Shown here piece by piece: positions 1 to 5,638 of a DNA stretch of 5,638 bases; the stretch's first letter is position 1, and every line of letters starts with the position of its first letter. Source of the DNA: Saprospiraceae bacterium (GTDB taxonomy: Bacteria; Bacteroidota; Bacteroidia; Chitinophagales; Saprospiraceae); NCBI GenBank assembly GCA_013001805.1, contig JABDLW010000017.1:1-5638 (forward strand), given 5' to 3'. The position numbers and the translations under genes are program-made. The notes under the pieces were generated by a model. It made no database searches and was not told where the DNA came from. It worked only from the letters and a program-made list of their open reading frames with translations.

Positions 1-833
1 CAGTGAGAGAACAGGCGATTCAACACAATAAGGAAGTGATAGACATTGGTCGCACCCTCGGGTCAAAAAGTCTGACGGTTTGGTTGGCAGATGGATCGGC
101 ATTTCCCGGGCAGTTAAATTTTCAAAAATCTCTGGAAAGAACTCTCGACAGTCTCAAGCAAATCTACAATCACCTGCCAGCCGACTGGAAACTATATATC
201 GAATACAAACCTTATGAGCCAAATTTTTACAGTACCGTCATTCAGGATTGGGGTACATCTCACTTACTAGCTACCCAATGTGGAGACCGGGCCTTTACCC
301 TGGTTGACCTGGGTCATCATCTTCCAAACACCAACATTGAACAGATTGTGGCGACCTTGCTTTGGCAGGGAAGATTGGGTGGATTCCATTTTAATGACAG
401 TAAATATGGAGATGATGATTTAACGGTGGGTTGTATAAAGCCTTATCAGCTATTTCTCATCTTCAATGAACTTGTATATGGTATCGCAAATAATGATAAT
501 AATCCTGCTCTGGCCTGGATGATAGATGCCAGTCATAATCTTAAGGATCCACTTGAGGACTTAATACAGAGCCTCGAAGCCATCAAATTGGCTTTTGCCC
601 AGGCGCTTATAGTTGATCAAAGTCAATTGGAACGGGCGCGCACTCACAACGATGTGACTCAGGCGCAGGAAATCTTACAGGATGCCTTCCGTACTGATCT
701 TCGACCACTTTTAAGGGAGGCACGACAACAATCGGGTGGTGCAATAGATCCTGTGAACGCCTATCGCCGTCTGGGTGTCAGGGAAACATTGATAGAGCAA
801 AGAGGATTAAACACAGTAGCAACGGGTTTATAG
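1..833 (+). CDS. rhaI: L-rhamnose isomerase, RhaI type (5'-truncated by window edge)
   Basis: Converts L-rhamnose to L-rhamnulose, the first cytosolic step of rhamnose catabolism. The visible 276 residues are the C-terminal two thirds of a TIM-barrel, metal-dependent sugar isomerase. The metal ligands I recall from the Pseudomonas stutzeri L-rhamnose isomerase structure all appear at one constant offset of 152: E67, D102, H105, H129, D137, D139 and D175 (E219, D254, H257, H281, D289, D291 and D327 there). They sit in the motifs YIEYKPYEP, VDLGHH, HFNDSKYGDDD and MIDASHN. About 150 residues therefore lie to the left of the window, giving roughly 428 in all, the normal family length. The GTG at position 3 is an internal valine codon, not the start. 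The C-terminus (GAIDPVNAYRRLGVRE) looks complete. The stop TAG shares its last base with the GTG start of the kinase gene, implying translational coupling. Confidence 0.93.
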   Translation, partial: VREQAIQHNKEVIDIGRTLGSKSLTVWLADGSAFPGQLNFQKSLERTLDSLKQIYNHLPADWKLYIEYKPYEPNFYSTVIQDWGTSHLLATQCGDRAFTLVDLGHHLPNTNIEQIVATLLWQGRLGGFHFNDSKYGDDDLTVGCIKPYQLFLIFNELVYGIANNDNNPALAWMIDASHNLKDPLEDLIQSLEAIKLAFAQALIVDQSQLERARTHNDVTQAQEILQDAFRTDLRPLLREARQQSGGAIDPVNAYRRLGVRETLIEQRGLNTVATGL

Positions 834-2233
834 TGAAAGTCACTGCAGTATTTGATATAGGACGAACTAATAAAAAGTTTTTTCTTTTTGATAAAAAACT
901 CAGAGAGGTATTCCGCGAGTATACGGTAATTGAGGAAATAAGAGACGAGGACGGATTTCCCTGTGACGACATTTCTGAAATTGTTAATTGGGTAAAAAAA
1001 ACGTTGGATCGATTTATAAATCAAAATGAATTCGAGCTGCAGTCAGTCAATTTTTCTGCTTATGGGGCCAGCATGGTTCATGTAGATAGGGAGGGGAAAC
1101 CAGTAGCTCCTCTATATAGTTACTTAAAACCGATCCCAGCTGATGTTCTAGATAGCTTTTATTCTACCTATGGAGACCAATGGAGACTGGCAAAAGAGAC
1201 CGCATCTCCACCATTGGCCATGTTAAATTCGGGTTTGCAGCCCTACTGGATTAAACAAACAAAACCTGAACTATTCAAAGCGATTAAATGGTCCATGCAT
1301 TTGCCGCAGTTTTTAAGTTATCTCTTTACTGGTTTACCTGTGAGCGATTTTACCAGCATTGGCTGTCATACCATGCTTTGGGACTATACAAAAAAGGATT
1401 ACCACGCTTGGGTTTATGCAGAGAAGATCGACCAAATTCTTCCACCGATAGTGGATACAGATACGATGGTGTTAAAATCATACCAGGGCCACCGGATTAA
1501 ATTCGGAGTTGGTATTCATGATAGTTCATCAGCGTTAATCCCATATTTTATTTTTGCGAAAGAACCTTTTTTATTAGTTTCCACTGGCACTTGGAGTATA
1601 TCAATGAATCCGTTTTCAGATTCACCCCTTTCAAAAAAGAACTTGCAAAATGATGTTTTAAAATTTATGCAAATTGATGGAAGGCCGGTCAAAGCTTCTC
1701 GATTATTCCTGGGTAATGAATTTAAATTGCAAACCAATAAATTGTTGCTCTTTTTCAAAAAAAGACCTCGCTATCACCATGGTGTTAAGATTAATTGGAA
1801 ACTAATTGACCGACTCCGAAGTAATTACCAGCGGAAATTTATTTTTGAGACGATTAAATCTTCATTTGCCAGCCCGGGACCGGTAGACCTGGGAACTTTC
1901 AGGAATTTTGAGGAAGCTTACCATCAACTGATGCTCGAGCTGGTAGAGCTGCAGGTAAAAAGTGTCGAAATGGCCATTGGCAAAACATCACTGAAGAAAA
2001 TCTATATCGATGGCGGATTTATCGACAATGATATTTATGTGAAGTTACTGGCAGATTATTTCAGCGGATATAAGATCCAAACAGCGCGTTCGGCATTGGG
2101 CTCTGCGTTGGGTGCAGCGATTGTTATTTCGGCAAGAAAGCTGAGCGAAAAGTCTCTTGCCAGGCACTATGAATTGAAAAGACAAAAACGTAATAAAAGC
2201 AAAAGTGTAGAACCGCAAAAGACATGGAACTAA
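833..2233 (+). CDS. rhaB: FGGY-family carbohydrate kinase, probable L-rhamnulokinase
   Basis: Probably phosphorylates L-rhamnulose to L-rhamnulose-1-phosphate with ATP in the cytosol. The 466 residues show the FGGY/actin-like fold in order: the N-terminal phosphate-binding strand FDIGRTNKK (7-15), a sugar-domain segment (SAYGAS 75-80, SIGCHTMLWD 175-184), GVGIHDSSSAL (225-235) where D230 is the expected catalytic base, the ATP-binding STGTWSI (250-256), the nucleotide-site YIDGGFIDND (391-400) and the closing GSALGAA (423-429). It resembles the divergent kinases found beside rhaI in Bacteroidota rather than E. coli RhaB. The GTG start is chosen because it begins directly at the conserved strand and overlaps the rhaI stop by one base (TAGTG); no clear Shine-Dalgarno sequence is seen. 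The end overlaps the next gene by 10 nt. The last 22 residues form a Lys/Arg-rich tail. Rhamnulose specificity is inferred from context; a fuculose or xylulose kinase is the alternative. Confidence 0.87.
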   Translation: MKVTAVFDIGRTNKKFFLFDKKLREVFREYTVIEEIRDEDGFPCDDISEIVNWVKKTLDRFINQNEFELQSVNFSAYGASMVHVDREGKPVAPLYSYLKPIPADVLDSFYSTYGDQWRLAKETASPPLAMLNSGLQPYWIKQTKPELFKAIKWSMHLPQFLSYLFTGLPVSDFTSIGCHTMLWDYTKKDYHAWVYAEKIDQILPPIVDTDTMVLKSYQGHRIKFGVGIHDSSSALIPYFIFAKEPFLLVSTGTWSISMNPFSDSPLSKKNLQNDVLKFMQIDGRPVKASRLFLGNEFKLQTNKLLLFFKKRPRYHHGVKINWKLIDRLRSNYQRKFIFETIKSSFASPGPVDLGTFRNFEEAYHQLMLELVELQVKSVEMAIGKTSLKKIYIDGGFIDNDIYVKLLADYFSGYKIQTARSALGSALGAAIVISARKLSEKSLARHYELKRQKRNKSKSVEPQKTWN

Positions 2234-3378
2234 AGTTTAATCCCAGATATCCCGATATCGAATATTTACGTACCCGGGCCAGGAAACGAATTCCCCGTTT
2301 TGCCTTTGAGTATCTCGATGGAGGCTGCAACAGCGGAGTAAATCTGCGGCGCAATACAGATGAAATCCGCCAGGTACAGTTGAAACCTATTTACATAAGA
2401 GATCACGATCAGGCTTTGCTCACAAGGGAGTTGTTCGGTCATACATTTGATGCACCTTTTGGAATCGCTCCAGTCGGTTTACAAGGGCTAATGTGGCCGC
2501 GAGCGTCTGAAATACTGGCAAAGGCGGCCTTTGACCACAACATCCCATTTATATTAAGCACAGTAGCCACTGCTTCGCTAGAGACGATAAGTGAGATTAC
2601 CGAAGGCCGTGCGTGGTTTCAACTTTATAATCCCATTGAGGATCGTCTGCGTGATGATTTGTTGAACCGTCTGGAAGCTGCCGGTTATCCCGTGTTGGTG
2701 ATCTTATCAGATGTACCCACATTTGGTTATCGCTCCCGAGAGATCATCAATGGCCTGGCCATACCCCCAAGGATGACGCTACGCAATATTTTGCAGATTA
2801 TGGGCCGTCCCCGATGGGCGTTGAATACTTTAATTGCAGGGCAGCCAACATTTAAATCTCTTACACCTTATATTCCCAAGGGAGCAAGCTTGAAACATCT
2901 CGGTGTTTTTATGAATCAAACCTTTTCCGGACGGCTAAATGAGGACAAAATCAAAGCGATCCGGGATAAGTGGAAAGGCAAATTAGTGCTAAAAGGAGTA
3001 GCCAGTATTGAAGATACCGAAACTGCGATTAAGCTGGGTCTCGATGGAATTATTATTTCAAACCATGGCGGAAGACAATTAGATCATGGGCAGTCAAGCA
3101 TCGAATCTCTGCGGAACATTGCCCCAAAATATAAAGGTCAAATCAAAATCATGATAGATAGTGGCATGCGGACTGGACCTGATATCGCATCGATTTTGGC
3201 TACGGGAGCTGAATTTGCATTCCTGGGCCGGTCATTTATGTATGGGGTGGCTGCTTTAGGAAGCGAAGGTGGCAATCATACGATATCCATTTTGAAAACA
3301 CAACTCCGGCAGGTCATGGAACAGTTGTGTTGCGATCGCATCGAAGATCTTCCACAACATTTAATTGGCAGCAGGTAA
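2224..3378 (+). CDS. lldD: FMN-dependent alpha-hydroxy-acid dehydrogenase, probable L-lactate dehydrogenase (LldD-like)
   Basis: Predicted to oxidise L-lactate to pyruvate using FMN, passing electrons to the quinone pool or to oxygen. The 384 residues match the family's usual length. Residues equivalent to the glycolate/lactate oxidase active site are visible: Y30 (FEYLDGG), Q133 and Y135 (FQLY), D163 and R170 (SDVPTFGYR), K257 (LVLKGV), the catalytic H281 and R284 in SNHGGRQLD, and the FMN-phosphate site IDSGMR (311-316) with GR (335-336). The segment around 186-232 (LRNILQIMGRPRW and onward) is the loop 4 region that in LldD and mandelate dehydrogenase contacts the membrane. In this operon it would use the L-lactate made from lactaldehyde by RhaEW. 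One departure: the family's LTVD before the substrate loop reads ILSD here. The ATG lies inside the kinase gene; it is kept because the conserved N-terminus begins only about 8 residues later. Glycolate or another 2-hydroxy acid is an alternative substrate. Confidence 0.88.
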   Translation: MELKFNPRYPDIEYLRTRARKRIPRFAFEYLDGGCNSGVNLRRNTDEIRQVQLKPIYIRDHDQALLTRELFGHTFDAPFGIAPVGLQGLMWPRASEILAKAAFDHNIPFILSTVATASLETISEITEGRAWFQLYNPIEDRLRDDLLNRLEAAGYPVLVILSDVPTFGYRSREIINGLAIPPRMTLRNILQIMGRPRWALNTLIAGQPTFKSLTPYIPKGASLKHLGVFMNQTFSGRLNEDKIKAIRDKWKGKLVLKGVASIEDTETAIKLGLDGIIISNHGGRQLDHGQSSIESLRNIAPKYKGQIKIMIDSGMRTGPDIASILATGAEFAFLGRSFMYGVAALGSEGGNHTISILKTQLRQVMEQLCCDRIEDLPQHLIGSR

Positions 3379-3380
3379 TA

Positions 3381-3392
3381 ATGGATAAATAA
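3381..3392 (+). other. Three-codon ATG-stop mini-ORF between lldD and permease
   Basis: ATG GAT AAA TAA begins two bases after the lldD stop, and its stop codon shares its last A with the permease ATG (TAATG). The sequence is seen directly. A role in handing ribosomes from lldD to the permease by termination-reinitiation is speculation, since such a short ORF arises easily by chance and has no Shine-Dalgarno sequence at a normal distance. Confidence 0.2.
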
Positions 3393-4807
3393 TGAGTCAA
3401 ACCGAAGAATCAGTAATAAAATCAGAAGAGTTTGAACGCGAACCGGTTCCCCATTCCCATTTAAAAACATGGAAAAGTTTTTTAGGTATGTATGCCGGGG
3501 AACATGCGGCAGGGACCGAATTTGTAATAGGTCCACTTTTTTTGACTACCGGTGTCAGCGCGTTTGACTTAATTATTGGATTGTTACTGGGAAATTTTAT
3601 GGCGGTGCTGAGCTGGCGCTATTTGACTGCTGAGATTGCTGTAAGAAACCGTTTGACTCTTTATTACCAGCTGGAAAAAATTTGTGGGAAAAAGCTGGTT
3701 ACCTTTTACAATATTGCTAATGGGCTACTGTTTTGCTTTCTGGCTGGGGCAATGATTACGGTTTCGGCGACGGCGGTTGGAATTCCATTTGATATGCAAA
3801 TGCCCAAGTTGACGGATACGATGCCAAACAGTTACACCTGGGTTATTATCGTTTTACTAATCGGTGCAGTGATTTCGATTATTGCTGCAAAAGGATACGA
3901 CACGGTTTCCCGGGCAGCAAATTGGCTCTCGCCATTTCTCGTCCTGGCATTTTTTGCCTGCGGTGTCGTGGCACTAAGTCAGTTGGGCGTGGGAAGTTTT
4001 TCCGATTTCTGGAATATTTGGGGTAAGGGTTCTGATCCTTTTCCGGGTCAGATTAAATATACTTTCTGGCATGTTTTCTTGTGGTCCTGGTTTTGTAATG
4101 CAGCGATGCATATAGGAATGTCTGATCTTTCCGTATTTCGTTACGCCAAAAATCCGGCGTCAGGTTGGACGACGGCAGCTGGTATGTATGTTGGTCATTA
4201 CATGGCTTGGATAGCAGCAGCCCTGCTTTATGCCGTTTATGTACAATCACCGGAAGCTCAGGAGTTTCTCGCCAATGGTGAAGCACCTCCGGTTGCACCC
4301 GGTCCACTGGCGTACAATGCGATAGGTGTTTTTGGAATTCTTGCGGTGATCATAGCCGGTTGGACAACTGCCAATCCGACTATTTACCGGGCAGGCCTGG
4401 CTTTTCAGGCTATATTCCCTAAAGCATCTACATTCTGGATGACGATTTTAGCTGGTCTTACTGCAACCATTGCCGGCCTCTTTCCGGCATTTGCCATGAA
4501 ATTGTTAGGCTTTGTGGCGCTCTATGGCTTTATATTGGCTCCGGTGGGGGCTATCATCGTATTTGATCAGTTTTTTGCCAAGCGATTTGGAGTTATTTCC
4601 AACTACGCTGAAAGAGCAGGAATTAATGTTAATATGTCGTTTTTGTTGGCTTGGGTTTTGAGCTTTGTATTATTCTATTTTGTTTCGGTGTCACAAGGAG
4701 TATTTTTATCTTTTTTAACCTTACCTGCCTGGTTAAGTTGTGGCTTTCTTTATATTTTGTTTAGTCGATTTTGGCAGGAGAAAATTACTCTTGCGGATTC
4801 CAGATAG
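3392..4807 (+). CDS. NCS1-family-like permease, candidate rhamnose transporter
   Basis: An inner-membrane secondary transporter of 471 residues with about 11-12 predicted membrane segments (roughly 45-75, 103-125, 148-166, 178-197, 224-241, 262-285, 309-327, 348-364, 367-393, 415-433, 437-458) after a hydrophilic N-terminal tail of about 30 residues. The NCS1 (nucleobase-cation symport-1, LeuT fold) assignment rests on the TM6 pattern LWSW...SDLSVFRYAK (229-253), comparable to the FW...N..DF.RYA motif around Trp220 of Mhp1, and on the TM8 pattern GWTTANPTIYRAGLAFQ (323-339). Known NCS1 proteins carry nucleobases, hydantoins, allantoin or vitamins, yet this one sits between rhamnose genes with no nucleobase genes in view, so a rhamnose or related sugar substrate is inferred from context alone. 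The TM1 region has charged residues (E37, H38, E43). The start lies 13 nt after the upstream stop; the conserved region begins near residue 22, supporting this ATG. Confidence 0.82.
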   Translation: MSQTEESVIKSEEFEREPVPHSHLKTWKSFLGMYAGEHAAGTEFVIGPLFLTTGVSAFDLIIGLLLGNFMAVLSWRYLTAEIAVRNRLTLYYQLEKICGKKLVTFYNIANGLLFCFLAGAMITVSATAVGIPFDMQMPKLTDTMPNSYTWVIIVLLIGAVISIIAAKGYDTVSRAANWLSPFLVLAFFACGVVALSQLGVGSFSDFWNIWGKGSDPFPGQIKYTFWHVFLWSWFCNAAMHIGMSDLSVFRYAKNPASGWTTAAGMYVGHYMAWIAAALLYAVYVQSPEAQEFLANGEAPPVAPGPLAYNAIGVFGILAVIIAGWTTANPTIYRAGLAFQAIFPKASTFWMTILAGLTATIAGLFPAFAMKLLGFVALYGFILAPVGAIIVFDQFFAKRFGVISNYAERAGINVNMSFLLAWVLSFVLFYFVSVSQGVFLSFLTLPAWLSCGFLYILFSRFWQEKITLADSR

Positions 4808-4838
4808 ATAACTAAGATCTGCCAGTAGAATGCAGGCA

Positions 4839-4854
4839 CATAATTATGATCATG
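4839..4854. repeat. Overlapping perfect palindromes after the permease gene
   Basis: CATAATTATG (4839-4848) is a perfect 10-bp palindrome, and ATGATCAT (4846-4853) is a perfect 8-bp palindrome overlapping it by three bases. Both are A+T-rich and lie 32-46 nt after the permease stop, followed by a six-A run. They could be a regulator binding site or chance in A+T-rich DNA. Confidence 0.3.
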
Positions 4855-4937
4855 AAAAAAGAAAATTATAAATGATTACAAAAAATATAATAAATATCTC
4901 CTTCTATTGTCGAACGAGATTTATAGAAAGAGATTAA

Positions 4938-5030
4938 ATGTCCGGAAGCGGGCAATGGACAAATTACAAATGTTTGTTTGCTAAAGAAATGAAAACCGGA
5001 GATAATCCGATAATTGATAAACAAAATTAA
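4938..5030 (+). CDS. Possible 30-residue small ORF upstream of rhaEW
   Basis: An ATG at 4938 opens a 30-codon frame ending in TAA at 5028-5030, ten bases before the rhaEW start. The peptide begins MSGSGQWTNYK and ends TGDNPIIDKQN. It is preceded directly by the in-frame stop of a 21-codon frame (4872-4937), so the arrangement is TAAATG, and an AAAGAG-like purine stretch lies upstream. I recognise no family. It could be a real leader or small protein, the remnant of a lost gene, or chance; the candidate promoter for rhaEW lies inside it, which argues against both being real. Confidence 0.15.
   Translation: MSGSGQWTNYKCLFAKEMKTGDNPIIDKQN
4978..5006 (+). promoter_or_regulatory. Candidate sigma70-type promoter for rhaEW
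   Basis: TTGCTA (4978-4983) and GATAAT (5001-5006) are separated by 17 nt and match the classical -35 and -10 hexamers at 4 and 5 of 6 bases. Transcription would begin near 5013, leaving a leader of about 28 nt before the rhaEW ATG. If the host is a Bacteroidota member its main sigma factor prefers other elements, so this is tentative. Confidence 0.25.
4997..5009. promoter_or_regulatory. Inverted repeat CGGA-N5-TCCG, possible operator
   Basis: CGGA (4997-5000) and TCCG (5006-5009) form a perfect 4-bp inverted repeat around GATAA, covering the candidate -10 element of the rhaEW promoter. A further CCGGA lies at 4942-4946, 54 nt from the CCGGA at 4996-5000. The position would suit a repressor, but the arms are short and no regulator gene is in view. 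Confidence 0.2.
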
Positions 5031-5040
5031 ACTAAAAGTT

Positions 5041-5638
5041 ATGCAAGTGGATGCTTTTAAACATGTAGAGTTTTTATGGGATGAAAGCAAAGCAGCCAAT
5101 CTGTCAGATGATGAAGTGGCGTTGTTTATATATCGTTCCAACGTATTGGGGGCGGATCTTCGAATTACTAATTTTGGTGGTGGCAACACATCATGTAAAA
5201 CGGTTGAGAAAGATCCTTTGACCGGCCAGGACGTAGATGTGATGTGGATCAAGGGTTCTGGTGGGGACATTGGAACGCTAAATCGTCAGGGAGTTGCCGG
5301 ATTATACCTCGATCGAATGTACGATCTCAAACGGATTTACCGTGGCTTGGAACATGAAGATGAGATGGTCGACTTATATTACCGGTGTTTGTTTGACCTC
5401 GACAGCAGGGCACCATCGATAGATACTGCACTACATGGGTTCCTGCCCTTCAAACACATTGATCATTTACATCCAGACGGCTTAATTGCAATAGCTGCTG
5501 CCAAAGACAGTGAGCGAATAACTGAGGAAATTTGGGGCGGAAGTATGGGATGGGTGCCCTGGCAAAGACCGGGGTTTGACCTGGGTTTAAAGCTTGAAGA
5601 ATGTTTGACTGAAAATCCCGGGATACGGGGTATTGTGC
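5041..5638 (+). CDS. rhaEW: Bifunctional rhamnulose-1-phosphate aldolase / short-chain dehydrogenase (RhaEW, RhaD-type fusion), N-terminal part
   Basis: The full enzyme should cleave L-rhamnulose-1-phosphate to dihydroxyacetone phosphate and L-lactaldehyde, then oxidise lactaldehyde with NAD+ in a C-terminal short-chain dehydrogenase domain. Only 199 residues and one base lie in the window; the family is about 680-700 residues, so the frame runs off the right edge and the dehydrogenase domain is not seen. The class II aldolase part is clear: YRSNVLGADLRITNFGGGNT (31-50) followed by SCK, MWIKGSGGD (68-76), the RGLEHEDEMV stretch (101-110), DSRAPSIDT (121-129) and KHIDHLHPD (138-146), where H142 and H144 are candidate zinc ligands. 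The ATG is chosen because homologues begin with a similar FKHV.FLWD segment; an upstream in-frame TTG at 5014 is possible but less likely. No clear Shine-Dalgarno sequence precedes it. The 233-nt gap suggests a separate promoter or a distal place in the same transcript. Confidence 0.92.
   Translation, partial: MQVDAFKHVEFLWDESKAANLSDDEVALFIYRSNVLGADLRITNFGGGNTSCKTVEKDPLTGQDVDVMWIKGSGGDIGTLNRQGVAGLYLDRMYDLKRIYRGLEHEDEMVDLYYRCLFDLDSRAPSIDTALHGFLPFKHIDHLHPDGLIAIAAAKDSERITEEIWGGSMGWVPWQRPGFDLGLKLEECLTENPGIRGIV

Larger units (their letters stand above)
4808..5040 (+). other. 233-nt intergenic region between permease and rhaEW
   Basis: An A+T-rich gap, the only sizeable one in the window. It has no tRNA-like or riboswitch-like fold that I can recognise. 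A short stem CTGC (4819-4822) / GCAG (4832-4835) follows the permease stop but no T-run comes after it, so it is not a convincing intrinsic terminator. A TATAAT at 4886-4891 has no TTG-type element at the proper spacing. The Bacteroidota -7 element TAnnTTTG is not matched exactly; AATGTTTG at 4969-4976 comes within one base. Further parts of the gap are listed separately. Confidence 0.7.

Noticed and set aside
3..5. GTG at position 3 as the start codon of rhaI
   Set aside because: The metal-ligand spacing shows about 150 residues of the isomerase are missing to the left, so this codon is internal.
761..1024. Minus-strand open frames across the rhaI-kinase junction
   Set aside because: Both are antisense to well-supported coding sequence and have low-complexity Lys/Phe/Ser content with no family resemblance.
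3331..3340. TGCGATCGCA palindrome resembling the cyanobacterial HIP1 repeat
   Set aside because: I noticed only this one copy, it lies inside lldD coding sequence (Cys-Asp-Arg-Ile), and nothing else in the window suggests a cyanobacterium.
4819..4860. Intrinsic terminator after the permease gene
   Set aside because: The stem is only four base pairs (CTGC/GCAG) and is not followed by a T-run on the + strand; the nearby run is of A.
4886..4891. Perfect TATAAT as a promoter -10 element
   Set aside because: No plausible -35 hexamer lies 16-18 nt upstream, and the surrounding DNA is so A+T-rich that the match is expected by chance.
4939..4961. TGTCC ... GGACA inverted repeat as an operator
   Set aside because: Five-base arms with a 13-nt spacer and no extension of symmetry; too weak to call alone.
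4866..5270. 134-codon open frame on the minus strand across the intergenic region and the start of rhaEW
   Set aside because: It overlaps the clearly conserved RhaEW coding sequence antisense, has no recognisable domain, and looks like a shadow frame.

Overview
The window holds one strand of a sugar-catabolism operon, and every gene reads on the + strand. The genes match an L-rhamnose pathway: a rhamnose isomerase missing its 5' end at the left edge, an FGGY-family sugar kinase (rhamnulokinase type), an FMN-dependent L-lactate dehydrogenase-like enzyme, an NCS1-type membrane permease, and the N-terminal part of a two-domain rhamnulose-1-phosphate aldolase/dehydrogenase cut off by the right edge.

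The inferred pathway is: permease imports the sugar; RhaI converts L-rhamnose to L-rhamnulose; the kinase makes rhamnulose-1-phosphate; the aldolase domain of RhaEW (RhaD-type fusion) splits it to dihydroxyacetone phosphate and L-lactaldehyde; the dehydrogenase domain, expected beyond the window, oxidises lactaldehyde to L-lactate; and the LldD-like flavoenzyme takes L-lactate to pyruvate. The isomerase carries all seven metal ligands and the flavoenzyme almost all of its usual active-site residues. The transporter assignment rests on gene context only.

Layout: 1-833 rhaI (partial), 833-2233 kinase (1-nt overlap), 2224-3378 lldD-like (10-nt overlap), 3392-4807 permease (13-nt gap), 4808-5040 non-coding gap of 233 nt, 5041-5638 rhaEW (partial). 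The first four genes are packed tightly enough to be translationally coupled. The gap before rhaEW holds a weak candidate promoter, several short inverted repeats and a possible 30-codon ORF, but no convincing intrinsic terminator.

Organism: moderate-to-low G+C, almost no Shine-Dalgarno sequences before the starts, and kinase and aldolase sequences resembling those I know from Bacteroidota suggest a member of Bacteroidota or a related FCB-group phylum. This is an inference. I saw no mobile elements, RNA genes, CRISPR arrays or phage genes. This is a fairly ordinary catabolic operon; its most notable points are the unusual transporter family and the built-in lactate oxidation step.
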